Shown: positions 1 to 11,155 of the stretch, piece by piece
Layout: each line of letters begins with the position of its first letter
How positions within the stretch are numbered: position 1 is the first letter of the stretch
NCBI GenBank assembly: GCA_963789275.1
Contig: CAWBKF010000018.1
Coordinates: forward strand, 186,001-250,000
DNA length: 64,000 nucleotides
Origin: DAHUYF01 sp963789275
GTDB taxonomy: Bacteria; Pseudomonadota; Alphaproteobacteria; ATCC43930; CGMCC-115725
Direction: 5' to 3'
Translations under genes and position numbers: made by a program
The notes under the pieces: model-generated
What the model was told of the DNA's origin: nothing
Seen by the model: only the letters and a program-made list of their open reading frames with translations
Databases searched by the model: none

Positions 1-292
1 TCTCCCATTCGGGTCCACCCTCGCTGGTCGCGCGGCGCGTCACTTCGACCGTGGCATCGAGCGTCACCGAGAACTCGCTGTGCGTCGCCTCGATCGCGAT
101 GTGATGGACGACATTGCCGAAATGGTCGACGAACATGTGCTGGCGCGCCGGCAGCGGCGCCACGGTGAGCGTCTGGCCGCGCGAGCGCTGGCCGCGGATG
201 GTGATCGGCGTCAGCCGCAGCACATGGAGGCCCAGATCCACCGGCGTGCGATAGCGGTAGACGGTCTCATGGCGGATGGCGTAGCGCTTCAC
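1..292 (-). CDS. Transglutaminase-like protein, N-terminal part (cut by window edge)
   Basis: Only the first 97 or so codons are in the window. The visible part begins V-K-R-Y-A-I-R-H-E-T and runs through a Y-R-Y core and a G-L-H-V-L-R-L-T-P strand. This is the N-terminal beta domain that precedes bacterial transglutaminase-like cores. The GTG start overlaps the stop of the upstream ATP-grasp/alpha-E gene (GTGA), so the two are co-transcribed and probably translationally coupled. The catalytic Cys-His-Asp part lies beyond the edge. Family knowledge: these genes sit with circularly permuted ATP-grasp, alpha-E and often an Anbu proteasome-like peptidase; the last would be expected further left but is not visible. 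Confidence 0.85.
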   Translation of the reverse strand, partial: MKRYAIRHETVYRYRTPVDLGLHVLRLTPITIRGQRSRGQTLTVAPLPARQHMFVDHFGNVVHHIAIEATHSEFSVTLDATVEVTRRATSEGGPEWE

Positions 293-2764
293 GTCTCGGC
301 CCCGGTCAGCAGCGACCTCACGGCGAAGCCCGTGAGCTGCGCCGCGGCGGTATGGGTGAAATAGGCGCGCATGATCGCGTCCGACAGCGCCATGAGGTCG
401 GCCGCTGCGCGCTCCAGCAGCGCCGCCGCCGCGTCGGGCGCGGCCGCGCGCGCGAACTCGTCGATGGCGGCGACGAGCGCGGCGATGCGGCTTTCCGCCG
501 GGCGGCCGGCGGCGGCCAGCGCGCCGAGATGGCGCTCGATCCGCGCCAGCTGATAGAGCAGCGAGCGCGGGTTGCTGCGATCGGCGAGGACGAAGATGAG
601 CGCCTCGGCATAGCTCGCGGCGGCGGGTTCGCGCTGCAGATAGGCGGTGGTGGCGTCGCAGAGCTCGAGCGCGAGCCGCAGCCCGGCCTCCATCTGCGAC
701 GGCGGGCCGGTCATGACACCGCCCACCGTCTGGGCGATGGCGACGCCGCGCTCGATCCGCCGGCCGAGATCGAGGAAGCGCCAGCCGGAGCCGCGCGCCA
801 TGTTCTCGGCGGCGAGCCCGGCGAAAGCGGCGATGGTGGTGATGGTGCCATCGAGCGCGTCGAGCAGCTGATCCGGCTCGCGCGGCGCGCGCGCGAAACG
901 CGCCGCCGCATCGCCGGTCAGGTGGTGGAGCGTCCGCCACATGTCGAGCGAGAGCTGGTCGCGCGCCGCGAGCGTCAGCCGTCGGATGGCCTCGACGCAG
1001 ATGCGCGTCGCGGTGCCGTCGATGGCGGCGTCGATCACGCCGGCGAGGAACATGGCGCCGTCGACCGGCGCTGCTGCCAGGGCCTGGCCGATCCAGCCGG
1101 TGCGCTGCAGCGCCTCGGCGAGGCGCGCAAGCTCGGCGAAATCGCGCGCGGAAAGCCCGCCCGAGGCGAGACGGTAGAGCGCCGCCTGGAACTGGCGCGT
1201 GCCGGCGTCGAGGCGCTCGATATGCCGGCCGAGCCAGAACAGATCGTCGGCGGTGCGGCTGCGCAGCCCGATTTCCGGCCGCGGCGCGGACGCGGGCGCG
1301 CCGGAGGCGATGTGCACCGGCGGCTCGGTGTCGTTATCGGACAGCACCCACACGTCCTTGGCGACGCCGCCATGACGCAGCGTGCTGCGGTAGATCGAGT
1401 GATCGGTGACGATGCGGGCGATGCCGCCGGGCATTGCGACCCAGTCGCCGTCGCGCCACAACGCCATGACGCGCAAGACCACCGGCTTCGGCACGAAGCG
1501 CCGGTCGTGGTGCGCGGCCTCGTCGGCGACGAGGCAAGGGACGCTGCTCGGCATCATCTTCTCGCGCGCGACGAAGCGCTCGGGATGGCGCGCCAGCTGC
1601 GCTTCGAACTCGGCCCGGTCCTCGGCCGCGAGCAGCGCCGGGTCGAGCGGCACGGGATCCGGATCGAAGACGGAATGGACGGCGAAATTGTCGAGCGCGG
1701 TGCGCACCTCGCTCGAGCGCGCGCTCCTGGCCGCACCACCACGTGGTCACTGCCGGCAGCAGCAGCTCGCCGCCGAGCAGCTTGCGGCAGAGCTTCGGCA
1801 GGAAGGGCGCGAAGGCCGGCGCCTCGACCAGCGCCGAGCCCGGCAGGTTGAGGATCGCCACGTTGCGCGAGCGGGCGACCTGGACGAGGCCGGCGACGCC
1901 CAGCGCGGAATCCTCGCGCAGCTCCAGCGAATCGCAATAATCGCCGTCGACGCGGCGGTAGATGACGTCGACGCGCTGCAGCCCCGCCAGCGTCTTGAGA
2001 TAGACGAAATCGTCGCGCACGGTGAGGTCGCTGCTCTGCACCAGCGGGATGCCGAGGGCGCGGGCGAGAAAGACATGCTCGAAATAGGCGTCGTTGTAGG
2101 GGCCGGGGGTCAGCAGCACGATCTGCGGCGCCTCGGCGCGGTCGCGCGCCATGGCACGCAGGCTCGACTGCCAGAGCTCGATGAAGGGGTCGAGGCGCCG
2201 CACCTGCGTCGCGCGGAACATCTCCGGCACGGTGCGCGCCAGCACGCTGCGGTGATGCAGCGCGTAGCCGACGCCGCCCGGCGCCTGCGTGCGGTCGGCG
2301 AAGACGCGCCACTCGCCGCTGGGCAGGCGGACGAGGTCGGCGGCATAGAAATAGAGCTGCGGCGCGTCGCCCCACGGCCGGACGCCGCGCAGCGGCCGCA
2401 GGAAGGCCGGGTTGCCGAGCACGAGATAAGGCGGCAGCAGCTGCTCCTCGAGCAGGCGCTGTGCCCCATAGAGATCGGCGAGGATCATATCGAGCAGGCG
2501 CGCGCGCTGCACCATTCCGGTGGATATCGCCTGCCATTCGGCGGCGGGCAGGATCAGCGGCAGCAGATCGAGCCGCCGGCCGCGCGCGCCGCCGCGTTCC
2601 GGCAAGGCGACGATCTCGTCGTCATCGGCGATCTGGGCCGAGATCCGCGCCAGCCGCTCGCCGAGCTGCTCGGGAGCGAGGCTCCAGACGATCTCCATCA
2701 ACGCCCGCCAATGCGGGCGCAACGCGCCGGTCCCGGTCACCATCTCGTCGTAAACAGACGCCAC
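289..2764 (-). CDS. Circularly permuted ATP-grasp / alpha-E fusion protein (frameshifted in this sequence)
   Basis: Residues 1 to about 490 match the circularly permuted type 2 ATP-grasp family, from Y-D-E-M near the start to T-T-W-W-C-G-Q near 1730. Residues about 500-815 are the helical alpha-E domain, opening R-T-A-D-D-L-F-W-L-G-R-H-I-E-R. The reading frame breaks near 1710: dropping one C after CTCGAG restores E-R-A-L-E-E-V-R-T-A-L-D-N-F. The reconstructed span is 3n+1 bases and gives 824 aa. The GTG at 2764 follows a GGGAGA; an ATG at 2827 is an alternative. The family is proposed to make peptide-like bonds (amidoligase), acting with the flanking transglutaminases; substrate unknown. The ATP-grasp and alpha-E parts, often separate genes, are fused here. 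Confidence 0.85.
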
Positions 2765-2843
2765 CTTGCTTCGGTCTCCCAAGGCCCAACAACCGTGAGT
2801 GTGGCCGAAATCGCCCGAGTCTGCCAAGCGCCGCCGCGGCGGC

Positions 2844-5800
2844 CTAAATCATGCGCCTGAGGTCGAGGGTGACGGGATGCTCGAGGCTGGGCTGCACCGC
2901 GACGGGACGGAGCAGGCCGGGTGTGTGGCCGAACGGCGAGAAACGGGCGCGGCGGCGGGTCTCGGCCTCGTTGGCATTGACCGGGAAACGCTCGAAATTG
3001 CGCCCGCCGGGATGGGTTACGTGATAGGTGCAGCCGCCGACCGAGCGGCCGTTCCACTCGTCGTAGAGATCGAAGACCAGCGGCACATCGACCGGGATGG
3101 TCGGATGCAGCGCGCGCGGCGGCTGCCAGGCGCGGTAGCGGATGCCGGCGACGAAGCCGCCCTGGCGCCCGGTGGCGCGCAGCGGCACCGGGCGGCCGTT
3201 CACCAGCAGGCGGTGGCGCTCGCCGGTGAGGCCGTCGAGCTTGACCTGGAGCCGCTCGACCGAGCTGTCGACGAGGCGCACCGTGCCGCCCGGCGCGACA
3301 TCCTCGCCCAGCACGTGCCACGGCTCGAGCGCCTGGCGCAGCTCGAGCTCGATGCCGCGCGCCGCGATCTTGCCGATGAGCGGGAAGCGGAACTCGTGAT
3401 GCGGCGCGAACCAGCCCGGCGCAAAGTCGTAGCCGGCGCGCTGGAGATCGCCGAGCACGTCGGCGAAATCCTCGGCGACGAAATGCGGCAGCATGAAATC
3501 GTCCTGCAGCCGCGTGCCGTAATGCACCAGGCGGCGGTCGTAGGGCTCGCGCCACATCCAGGCGACGAGGGCGCGCAGCAGCGCCTGCTGCGCCAGGCTC
3601 ATGCGCGCGTGCGGCGGCATCTCGAAGGCGCGCAGCTCCAGCAGGCCGCGCCGGCCGGCGGTGCTGTCGGGCGCGTAGAGCTTGTCGATGCAGAACTCGG
3701 TGCGGTGGGTGTTGCCGGTCATGTCGACCAGCACGTCGCGGAAGACCCGGTCGACCAGCCAGGGCGGCGTGGTCGCGGCGGCGGCGAGCGCCTTGAAGGC
3801 GATCTCGAGTTCGTATGTCGCGTCGTCGCGCGCCCTCATCGACGCGCGGATGCTGGCTGGTCGGACCGATGAACAGGCCGGAAAAGAGATAGGAGAGCGC
3901 GGGGTGGTTGTGCCAATAGCCGAGCAGGCTCTTGAGCAGGTCCGGGCGGCGCAGCAGCGGCGAGTCGACCGGGCTCGCGCCGCCGATGGTGACGTGATTG
4001 CCGCCGCCGGTGCCGACATGGCGGCCGTCGAGCATGAACTTCTCGGTGACGAGGCCGGTGGCGCGCGCCGCGTCATAGACCGTGGTGGTAGTCTCCGCCA
4101 GCTCCTGCCACGAGGCGGCCGGGTGGATGTTGACCTCGATCACGCCGGGATCGGGGGTGACCGAGAAATGCTGCAGCCGCGGATCGAAAGGCGGCGCATA
4201 GCCTTCGATCACCACCGGCTGGGCGCAATCGGCGGCGGTATCCTCGATCGCCGCGGCGAGGGCGAGATAATCCTCCACCGTCTCGACCGGCGGCACGAAG
4301 ACATGCAGCAGCCCGCTGCGCACCTCGACGCAGAGCGCGGTGCGCACGACGCCGCCATCGCTTTCGCCGCGCAGCGGCGGCAGCGGCATCTGCTCGCGAT
4401 GCTGCGCGCCGCCGCGTTGTGCCAGGGGCGCCGCGGCCTCGCGCGGGCGAAAGGCCTGGCGCGGCGGCAGCGCCGCGCGCGGCGCGGTGGGATCCTCGGC
4501 GATCAGGAAAGAGCGGTCCGCCTCACTCGCCCAGGGCAGCGATTCCAGCGGCAGGCGATAGCCCATCGGGGAATCGCCGGGCAGGAGATAGAGCGTGTCG
4601 GAGCGCAGGAACCAGGGTCTGCTCTGCCAGCGCCGCGCCTCGCCCAGCCCGACGCGCTGCAGCGGCAGCGCGAAGCCCACGATCTGCGACAGGCCCTGCT
4701 CGAAGATCCGCGCCAGCCTGGCGCGCTCCAGGGGATCGGTGAGCTCGCTCTCGAGCGGGTCGACATTGACCGGCAGCCGCCGCTCCTTCCACAGGTAGTA
4801 GAAGCTGTCCTCATAGCCCGGCAGCGCCGCCGCGGGGTCGAGCTGCAGGCGCTGGGCGAGCCCGGTGATGAAGCGGTGCGACTGCGCCGGGCCGAGCGCG
4901 GCGTTGCTCGCCTCGTCGGCGGCGAAGAGCCCTGGGTCGCGCCAGATCGGCTCGCCGTCCTTGCGCCAATGGCTGCTCAACGCCCAGCGCGGCAGCTGCT
5001 CGCCGGGATACCACTTCCCCTGGCCGTAATGCAGCAGGTAGCCGGTACCAAAGCGGCCGGCGAGGCGCCGCAGCAGCTTGCCGGCATAGGCGCGCTTCGT
5101 CGGGCCGAGCGCGTCGGTGTTCCATTCCGCGCCGTCGGGGTCGGATGCCGCGACGAAGGTCGGCTCGCCGCCCATGGTGAGGCGCACATCCTGGGCGTCG
5201 AGATCGCGATCGACGCGCTCGCCCAGCGCCGTCAGACGCGCCCATTCCTCTTCGGGATAAGGCAGCGTGACGCGCGGCGTCTCGCGCAGCCGGCGCACCG
5301 ACATGGCGTGGTGCAACACCGTCTCGGCGCGCTCCAGCGTCCCCGAGATCGGCGCCGCGCTTTGCGGCTCGGGCGAGCAGGCGAGCGGGATGTGGCCCTC
5401 GCCGGCGAGCAGCCCGGAGGTCGGGTCGAGGCCCACCCAGCCCGCGCCCGGCAGATAGGCCTCGCACCAAGCGTGCAGATCGGTGAAATCGGCGGTCGGG
5501 CCGGCGGGACCGTCGAGCGGCTTCTGGTCGGCGACGAGCTGGATGAGATAGCCCGAGGCGAAGCGCGCGGCGATGCCGAGATGGCGCAGCAGCTGCACCA
5601 GCAGCCAGGCGGAATCGCGGCACGAGCCCTCGGCGCGCGCCAGCGTCTCCTCCGGCGTCTGCACGCCTGGCTCGAGCCGGACGATATAGCGGACCTCGCT
5701 TTGCAGCCGGCGGTTCAGCTCGATCAGGAAATCGATGCTGCGGCAGGGGAGGCGGTCGATGGTCTGGAGATAGCCCTGCAGCAGCGGGCCCGCCGGCGCG

Positions 5801-6159
5801 GCGCGGCGGAAGGGCGCGAGTTCGCTTTCGAGCGCGGGGTCGTAGGTGAAGGGATAGGTCTCGGCCGCGGGTTCCAGAAAGAAGTCGAAGGGATTGATCA
5901 CCGTCATGTCGGCGACGAGGTCGACAGTGATGATCATCCGGTCGGTCTTCTCCGGAAAGACCAGGCGGGCGAGATAGTTGCCCTGCGGATCTTGCAGCCA
6001 GTTGAGGAAATGCGGCGCCGGCTCGGGCTTCAGCGCATAGGCGAGGATCGGCGTGCGCGTATGCGGTGCCGGCCGCAGCCGCACCGTTTGCGGCCCCAGC
6101 GCGATCGCCCGGTCGTAGCGGTATTCGGTACGGTGATGGAGCGCAACCTCGATGCTCAC
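2844..6159 (-). CDS. Transglutaminase-DUF2126 protein (frameshifted in this sequence)
   Basis: The large first gene of the amidoligase cluster, 1104 aa once repaired. Residues 1-90 are the transglutaminase-like N-terminal domain; the core follows, with Cys180 in G-S-C-R-D-S, His229 in D-L-H-A-W and Asp245 in G-L-D-P-T, a complete triad. From about residue 300 comes DUF2126, with T-M-G-G-E-P-T-F and G-T-G-G-G-N-H-V-T-I-G-G. The frame breaks at the CCC of 3833-3835: one base too many turns D-E-A-R-D-D-A-T-Y-E-L-E into a read-through. The span is 3n+1 bases. The GTG at 6159 was chosen because homologues begin just before V-A-L-H-H-R-T-E-Y-R-Y. The gap of 79 bases to the ATP-grasp gene suggests one operon read leftward. 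Confidence 0.88.
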
Positions 6160-6644
6160 GATGGCCCCAGTTCTGACCGGTGCTGATGCGCCGCACCAAC
6201 GACGTACAGCTCTGCCGGACCTTGGCGATCGCCGCCGCCCCAGTCGGCAATATTGCAACGCAACATTAACCGAACTTACGATGTGCAACAACAGCCGTGG
6301 CGGCTGGCGCGGATTCGCGGCGACGCAGCCGATCGCTCCAGGCGCCGGTCCCAGGCGCCGTGGCCGCCGCCTTTCCACAAGCAAGGAAGGATCGACCTTC
6401 CTGCAATCCGGTTACCATTGGTTTACATTTTGGCAACAATTTGTCACGGGCGAACACAAAAAATATCATCCATTTCAATGCATTATATCCACTCGCTTAT
6501 TCCCAACGTGCGGTTGGTCAAATATCAGGCACATTCACCAGACCATGGCGCAGGGGCGCGTGGAGGACTTCGTCCACCGATTAATCCCCCGTTTTCGGGG
6601 ATAACACTATTGTCAAGGGCCGCGGGCGGGATTTCCTGTGGAAA
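6160..6644. other. Intergenic region upstream of the DUF2126 operon
   Basis: This 485-base gap holds no convincing gene. It is much more AT-rich than its surroundings between about 6400 and 6540 and must contain the promoter of the leftward transglutaminase operon. I could not pick a convincing -35/-10 pair. A short stem-loop near 6584 may end the leftward TPR gene. Confidence 0.5.
6584..6602 (-). terminator. Possible terminator after the TPR gene
   Basis: ATCCCC and GGGGAT pair around a seven-base loop, 43 bases past the stop of the TPR gene. A T-run is lacking, so this is only terminator-like. Confidence 0.3.
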
Positions 6645-8312
6645 TCAATCGTCGGCGCGCAATCGCGCGACTTCCGTCGCGACCCGCGCCACGGCCGCGT
6701 CCCAATCGCCGGGCGCGGGCTGGCGGAAGAGGCGCGCGCTCGGATACCACGGGCTGTCCTCGCGCTGGCGCAACCAGCGCCATTCCGCTGAAAAGGGCAG
6801 CAGCAGGAAGAGCGCGCGGCCGAGCGCGCCGGCGAGATGCGCGGCGGCGGTGTCGACGCTGACGACGAGATCGAGCTCGCCCATCACCGCCGCGGTGTCC
6901 GCGAAATCCCGGAGCCGCTCGCCGAGCTGGGTGACGCCGGGATGGCGCCGCAGCAGCGCGGCATCCCCGTCGCGCAGCTGCGTCTGCAATGTGACAATGC
7001 CGACGCCGGCCAGGTCGAGCAGCGGCGCGAGATGGCTCAGCGACAGCGAGCGCTGGCGATCGTTGCGGTTGCCGGGGCTGCCGGCCCATACCAGGCCGAT
7101 GCGCGGATGCGGCAATGCGGCGAGCGCGGCACGCCAGGTGGCGACGCGCTCGGGCGCCGCGCGCAGATAGGGGACGTCGCGCGGGATGCTGTCCAGGGTG
7201 GTCGCGAAGGCGCCGGGCAGGCTCAGTAGCGGCACCTGGAGGTCGAATTCCGGCAGCTCCTCGCCGGCGGCGACGAGCTCGGCGACGCCGCCCAGCGAGG
7301 CGAGGAGCGGCAGCAGCGGCCGCTGGGCCTCGAGCACCACCCGCGCGCCGCGCGCCGCCAGCAGCGGCAGATAGCGGGCGAATTGCACCGTGTCGCCGAG
7401 GCCCTGCTCGGCATGGACGAAAACGGTCTTGCCGGCGAGATCGCCGCCGGTCCACAGCGGCGCCGGCAAGGCGCGCGGCGCGAGCTCGCCGTCGCGCCAG
7501 CGCCATTCATAGCCGGCCCAGCCCTCGGCGAAATTGCCGAGTGCCAGATGCGCCAGCGCCAGATTCCACTGCGCCCCGGCATAATCCGGCGCCAGCGCCA
7601 CGGCCTCGGCGTAGCTGACAAGCGCCGCCTCGTGGCGGTTCAGCGCCTGCAGCGCGCGGCCGAGATTGTTGTGCATGCGCGCATCGGCCGGCGCGTGCCG
7701 TACCGCCTGCTCGTACCAGCCGAGCGCCGCCGCGGGACGGCCTTGGGCGAGATGGGCATTGCCGAGATTGAGCTCCGCCTCGGCGAAACCGGGCTGTGCC
7801 GCGAGCGCCTGCTCATAGCTGGCGATCGCCTCCTCGTCGCGGCCGAGCGCCGCCAGGGCGAGGCCGAGATTGCCCATCGCCGCCGCGCAGGTGGGATCGA
7901 GCGCCACGGCGTGGCGATATTCGGCGATCGCCGCCTCGTGCCGGCCGAGCTCTGAGAGCGCGATGCCGAGATTGTTGCGCACCGGCGCGGCGTCCGGCTT
8001 TGCCGCCAGCGCCTTCTCGTACCGCGCGCGCGCCTCATCCCAGCGGCCGAGCGCGGCCAGGATCTGGCCCAGGCTGTTATTGGCCTCGGCCGAGCCGGGC
8101 TGCTGGTTGAGCGCCCGGCGCAGCAGCCTCTGCGCCTCGTCGGGACGCCCCTGGCGAAAGCGGATGAGTCCCAGGAAATGCAGCGCCTCGAACTGTTTCG
8201 GCTCGGCCTGGAGCACCCCCTGGTAAATCCGGGCGGCCTCCTCGAGCCGGCCCTGGCGGTGGAGGGCGACGGCCTGCTGCAGGGCTTGCGCCGTCTGAGG
8301 CTGTGGGCTCAC
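6645..8312 (-). CDS. TPR protein with glycosyltransferase-like C-terminal domain
   Basis: A 555-aa protein. About eight tetratricopeptide repeats fill residues 10-300 (recurring A-L-x-x-x-P-x-x-A-E-A-x-x-N-L-G patterns). A GT-B-like domain follows, with H-A-E-Q-G-L-G-D-T-V-Q-F-A-R-Y near residue 330 and V-S-V-D-T-A-A-A-H-L-A-G-A-L-G near the end, as in heptosyl/O-GlcNAc-transferase-like TPR proteins. The acceptor is unknown. No signal peptide or membrane helix is seen, so it is probably cytoplasmic. The GTG at 8312 is chosen because the TPR region begins right after it; the longer open frame upstream lacks family-like sequence. It is divergent from the histidine kinase gene across about 250 bases. 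Confidence 0.8.
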   Translation of the reverse strand: MSPQPQTAQALQQAVALHRQGRLEEAARIYQGVLQAEPKQFEALHFLGLIRFRQGRPDEAQRLLRRALNQQPGSAEANNSLGQILAALGRWDEARARYEKALAAKPDAAPVRNNLGIALSELGRHEAAIAEYRHAVALDPTCAAAMGNLGLALAALGRDEEAIASYEQALAAQPGFAEAELNLGNAHLAQGRPAAALGWYEQAVRHAPADARMHNNLGRALQALNRHEAALVSYAEAVALAPDYAGAQWNLALAHLALGNFAEGWAGYEWRWRDGELAPRALPAPLWTGGDLAGKTVFVHAEQGLGDTVQFARYLPLLAARGARVVLEAQRPLLPLLASLGGVAELVAAGEELPEFDLQVPLLSLPGAFATTLDSIPRDVPYLRAAPERVATWRAALAALPHPRIGLVWAGSPGNRNDRQRSLSLSHLAPLLDLAGVGIVTLQTQLRDGDAALLRRHPGVTQLGERLRDFADTAAVMGELDLVVSVDTAAAHLAGALGRALFLLLPFSAEWRWLRQREDSPWYPSARLFRQPAPGDWDAAVARVATEVARLRADD

Positions 8313-8562
8313 GCTTCGGGCCGGTGTCGTTTCATGGTATGTTATGCGCTGCTGCCGGGCCAAACGCCAAGCGCGACGCCGGCCTCGGCCGGCAATTCTT
8401 AACCAATCCGTCCGCGGGACCGCGGGTTTGTCGGGGTGAACGGCACATAACCTTTGATGTTTTACGCTTGAGGCTTGATGTGCGTCACGGCACGCAACAG
8501 CATGACTGTCTATCAGGCATGGGCGTAACGGTCCGTTCAGTGTCAGGACGTTAAATAGGCCC

Positions 8563-11145
8563 ATGGCAGTCCGAGACCCAAACCTCGGCAGGGAGGCGCG
8601 CCGCTGGGCGCCGGCCCTGATCGCCGCCGCCGCCGGACTCGTCCTCACGGTGGTGATCGGCCTCGGCGCGGGCGCGCCGCCGATGGCGATCGGCCTGGCG
8701 GTGACGATTCTGCTCGCCTGGGGGGCTTATCGCGAGCGCGACCGCCGGCTCGAGATTGAATCATCGGCGGCGGAGCGGCTGGCGGCGCTGCAGCGCCAGG
8801 CCGAGGAGCGCGACCGCACCGAAAACCGCTACCGGGATTTTGCCGCGATCGGCTCCGACTGGCTGTGGGAGACCGATGCCGAGCTGCGCTACACGTATTT
8901 CTCCGACAATGTCGCTGTCGGCAGCGGCAGTCCCGCCACCGCCTTTATCGGCAAGCGCCGCACCGATCCCGCCACGCTGGGCATCGATGCCGAGACGGCA
9001 CGCCGGTTCGTGGACGAGATGGCGGCGCGGCGCTCCTTCAAGGACGAGATCACCCGGCGGGTCCGTGACGACGGCTCGGTCTGGTACGCCAAGACGAGCG
9101 GCAAGCCGATTTTCGCCGCCGACGGCAGCTTCGTGGGCTATCGCGGCGTCTCGACCAACGTCACGGCGGAGGTGATGGCGCAAGAGGCGGCGGATGCGGC
9201 GCATAAGCGGCTGGTGGACGCGATCGAGATCCTGCCCGCCGGCATCATGATCTACGACCAGGATGACCGGTTGCTGCTGGCCAATGCGCGGGTGCGCGAG
9301 ATGTTCCCGCGTGGCGCCGGCGTCTTCGAGCCCGGGACGACGCGTCAGGCGCAACTCGAATTCGCCATCCGGGCCGGCGTCATCCCGGTCGTGCCCGAGC
9401 GCGCCGAGGCCTGGGTGCGCGACCGCATGGCGACCTTCCGCGTGTCGCCGGCGGCACTGATCATGCCATTTACCGATGGGCGCTGGATCCAGCATATCGG
9501 CCGCAAGACCGCCGATGGCGGCACCATCAGCGTGCTCATCGACGTCAGCGAGCTGAAGCGCGGCGAGCAGGATCTGCGCCAAGCCAAGCGCCAGTCCGAC
9601 GAGACGCTGGCGTTGCTGGACACGCTGCAATCGGCGGCGCCGATCGGCTTCGCTTTCATCGATCGCGGCTTGCGCCACGTCCGCGTCAACGAGGCGCTTG
9701 CCGCCATCAACGGGCTGTCGGCGCGCGACCATATCGGCCGCACGGTGGAGGAGGTGGTGCCCGATCTCTGGTCGCAGATCGGGCCGATCTGCGCCCGGGT
9801 GATGGCGCAGCAGCTCCCGGTGCTCAACGTCGAGATCAGCGGCGAGACGCGGGCGAAGCCCGGCGAGCTGCGCCATTGGCTCATGACATTCTATCCCGTC
9901 CGGGTCGGCGAGGGCGTCATCGGCATCGGCATCGTCGCCATCGAGGTGAGCGAGCAGCGGCGCATGGAAGCGCAGCTGCGCCAGGCGCAGAAGATGGAGG
10001 CGATCGGCAATCTCACCGGCGGGCTGGCGCATGATTTCAACAACCTGCTCGGCGTCGTCATCGGCAATCTCGACCTGCTCTGCGATACCCCGGGGGTCGG
10101 CGCGGAGACCCTCGAGCTTGCCGGCGAGGCGCGCGACGCGGCGCTGCGCGGCGCCGACCTGACGCGGCGGCTCCTCGCCTTTGCGCGCCGCCAGCCGCTG
10201 CAGCCGCGCCACGTCGATGCCAATGAGCTGGTCTCCGGCACGGTCAAGCTGCTGAGCCGCATGCTCGGCGAGACCATCGAGATCTCGCTCGACCTCGCTC
10301 CGGGTCTATGGCCGATGGTGGTCGACGCGGCGCAGCTCGAGGCGAGCCTTGCCAATCTCGCCACCAACGCCCGCGACGCCATGCCCGCCGGCGGCGGCCT
10401 CGTCATCGCCACGCGCAACCGCGTGCTCGATGCCGGCTATGTCGCCGAGCATCCCTACGTGGTCGAGGGCGATTACGTGCTGATCGAGGTCACCGACACC
10501 GGCAGCGGCATGCCGCCCGAGGTGCAGAGCCGCGTCTTCGAGCCGTTCTTCACCACCAAGGAGCAGGGCAGGGGCACCGGTCTCGGCCTCAGCATGGTGT
10601 TCGGCTTCATGAAGCAGTCGGGCGGCCATACCACGGTCTACAGCGAAGTCGGCGTCGGCAGCACCTTCCGGCTCTATTTCCCGCGCGCCGAGGCCGCCGC
10701 GGCGTCGGAAGAGCCGCGCGTCGAGGAGCCGGCGCTGCGCGGCAACAATGAGATCGTGCTGGTGGTCGAGGATAATGCGGCGCTCCGGCGCGTGGCGGTG
10801 CGCCAGCTCACCGATCTCGGGTATCGCGTGCGCGAGGCCGACAGCGCGCATGCCGCGATCGAGGCGATCGCCGTCGATCCCACGGTCAATGTCCTGTTTA
10901 CCGACGTGATCATGCCCGGCGGCATGGACGGACGCCAGCTCGCCGAGATCGTCGCGCGGCGCTGGCCGCATATCAGGGCGCTGCTGACCTCGGGGTTTCC
11001 CGGCAGCATGATCGATGGCGGCCGCGAATTGGCGTCGAAGGTGAAGCTGCTGAGCAAGCCTTATCGCAAGGACCAGCTCGCGCGCGCGCTGCGCGAGATA
11101 ATCGATCGCGAGTTGGGTGGGCGGTCCGGCGGGACGCCCGGGTGA
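8563..11145 (+). CDS. Membrane-anchored PAS hybrid sensor histidine kinase
   Basis: An 860-aa protein. Two hydrophobic segments lie at residues 15-55, followed by three PAS-like domains (about 75-205, 210-330, 345-465). The HisKA domain has the phospho-accepting His490 in G-G-L-A-H-D-F-N-N-L-L. The ATPase domain shows N-L-A-T-N-A-R-D-A-M-P, D-T-G-S-G-M and G-T-G-L-G-L-S-M. A C-terminal receiver carries Asp781 in F-T-D-V-I-M-P-G-G and S-K-P-Y. H-D-F-N-N-L marks the blue-light/PAS-kinase-like hybrid group common in alphaproteobacteria. A stand-alone receiver follows after 10 bases. The stimulus cannot be read from sequence. Confidence 0.9.
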   Translation: MAVRDPNLGREARRWAPALIAAAAGLVLTVVIGLGAGAPPMAIGLAVTILLAWGAYRERDRRLEIESSAAERLAALQRQAEERDRTENRYRDFAAIGSDWLWETDAELRYTYFSDNVAVGSGSPATAFIGKRRTDPATLGIDAETARRFVDEMAARRSFKDEITRRVRDDGSVWYAKTSGKPIFAADGSFVGYRGVSTNVTAEVMAQEAADAAHKRLVDAIEILPAGIMIYDQDDRLLLANARVREMFPRGAGVFEPGTTRQAQLEFAIRAGVIPVVPERAEAWVRDRMATFRVSPAALIMPFTDGRWIQHIGRKTADGGTISVLIDVSELKRGEQDLRQAKRQSDETLALLDTLQSAAPIGFAFIDRGLRHVRVNEALAAINGLSARDHIGRTVEEVVPDLWSQIGPICARVMAQQLPVLNVEISGETRAKPGELRHWLMTFYPVRVGEGVIGIGIVAIEVSEQRRMEAQLRQAQKMEAIGNLTGGLAHDFNNLLGVVIGNLDLLCDTPGVGAETLELAGEARDAALRGADLTRRLLAFARRQPLQPRHVDANELVSGTVKLLSRMLGETIEISLDLAPGLWPMVVDAAQLEASLANLATNARDAMPAGGGLVIATRNRVLDAGYVAEHPYVVEGDYVLIEVTDTGSGMPPEVQSRVFEPFFTTKEQGRGTGLGLSMVFGFMKQSGGHTTVYSEVGVGSTFRLYFPRAEAAAASEEPRVEEPALRGNNEIVLVVEDNAALRRVAVRQLTDLGYRVREADSAHAAIEAIAVDPTVNVLFTDVIMPGGMDGRQLAEIVARRWPHIRALLTSGFPGSMIDGGRELASKVKLLSKPYRKDQLARALREIIDRELGGRSGGTPG

Positions 11146-11155
11146 GGAGGATGCA

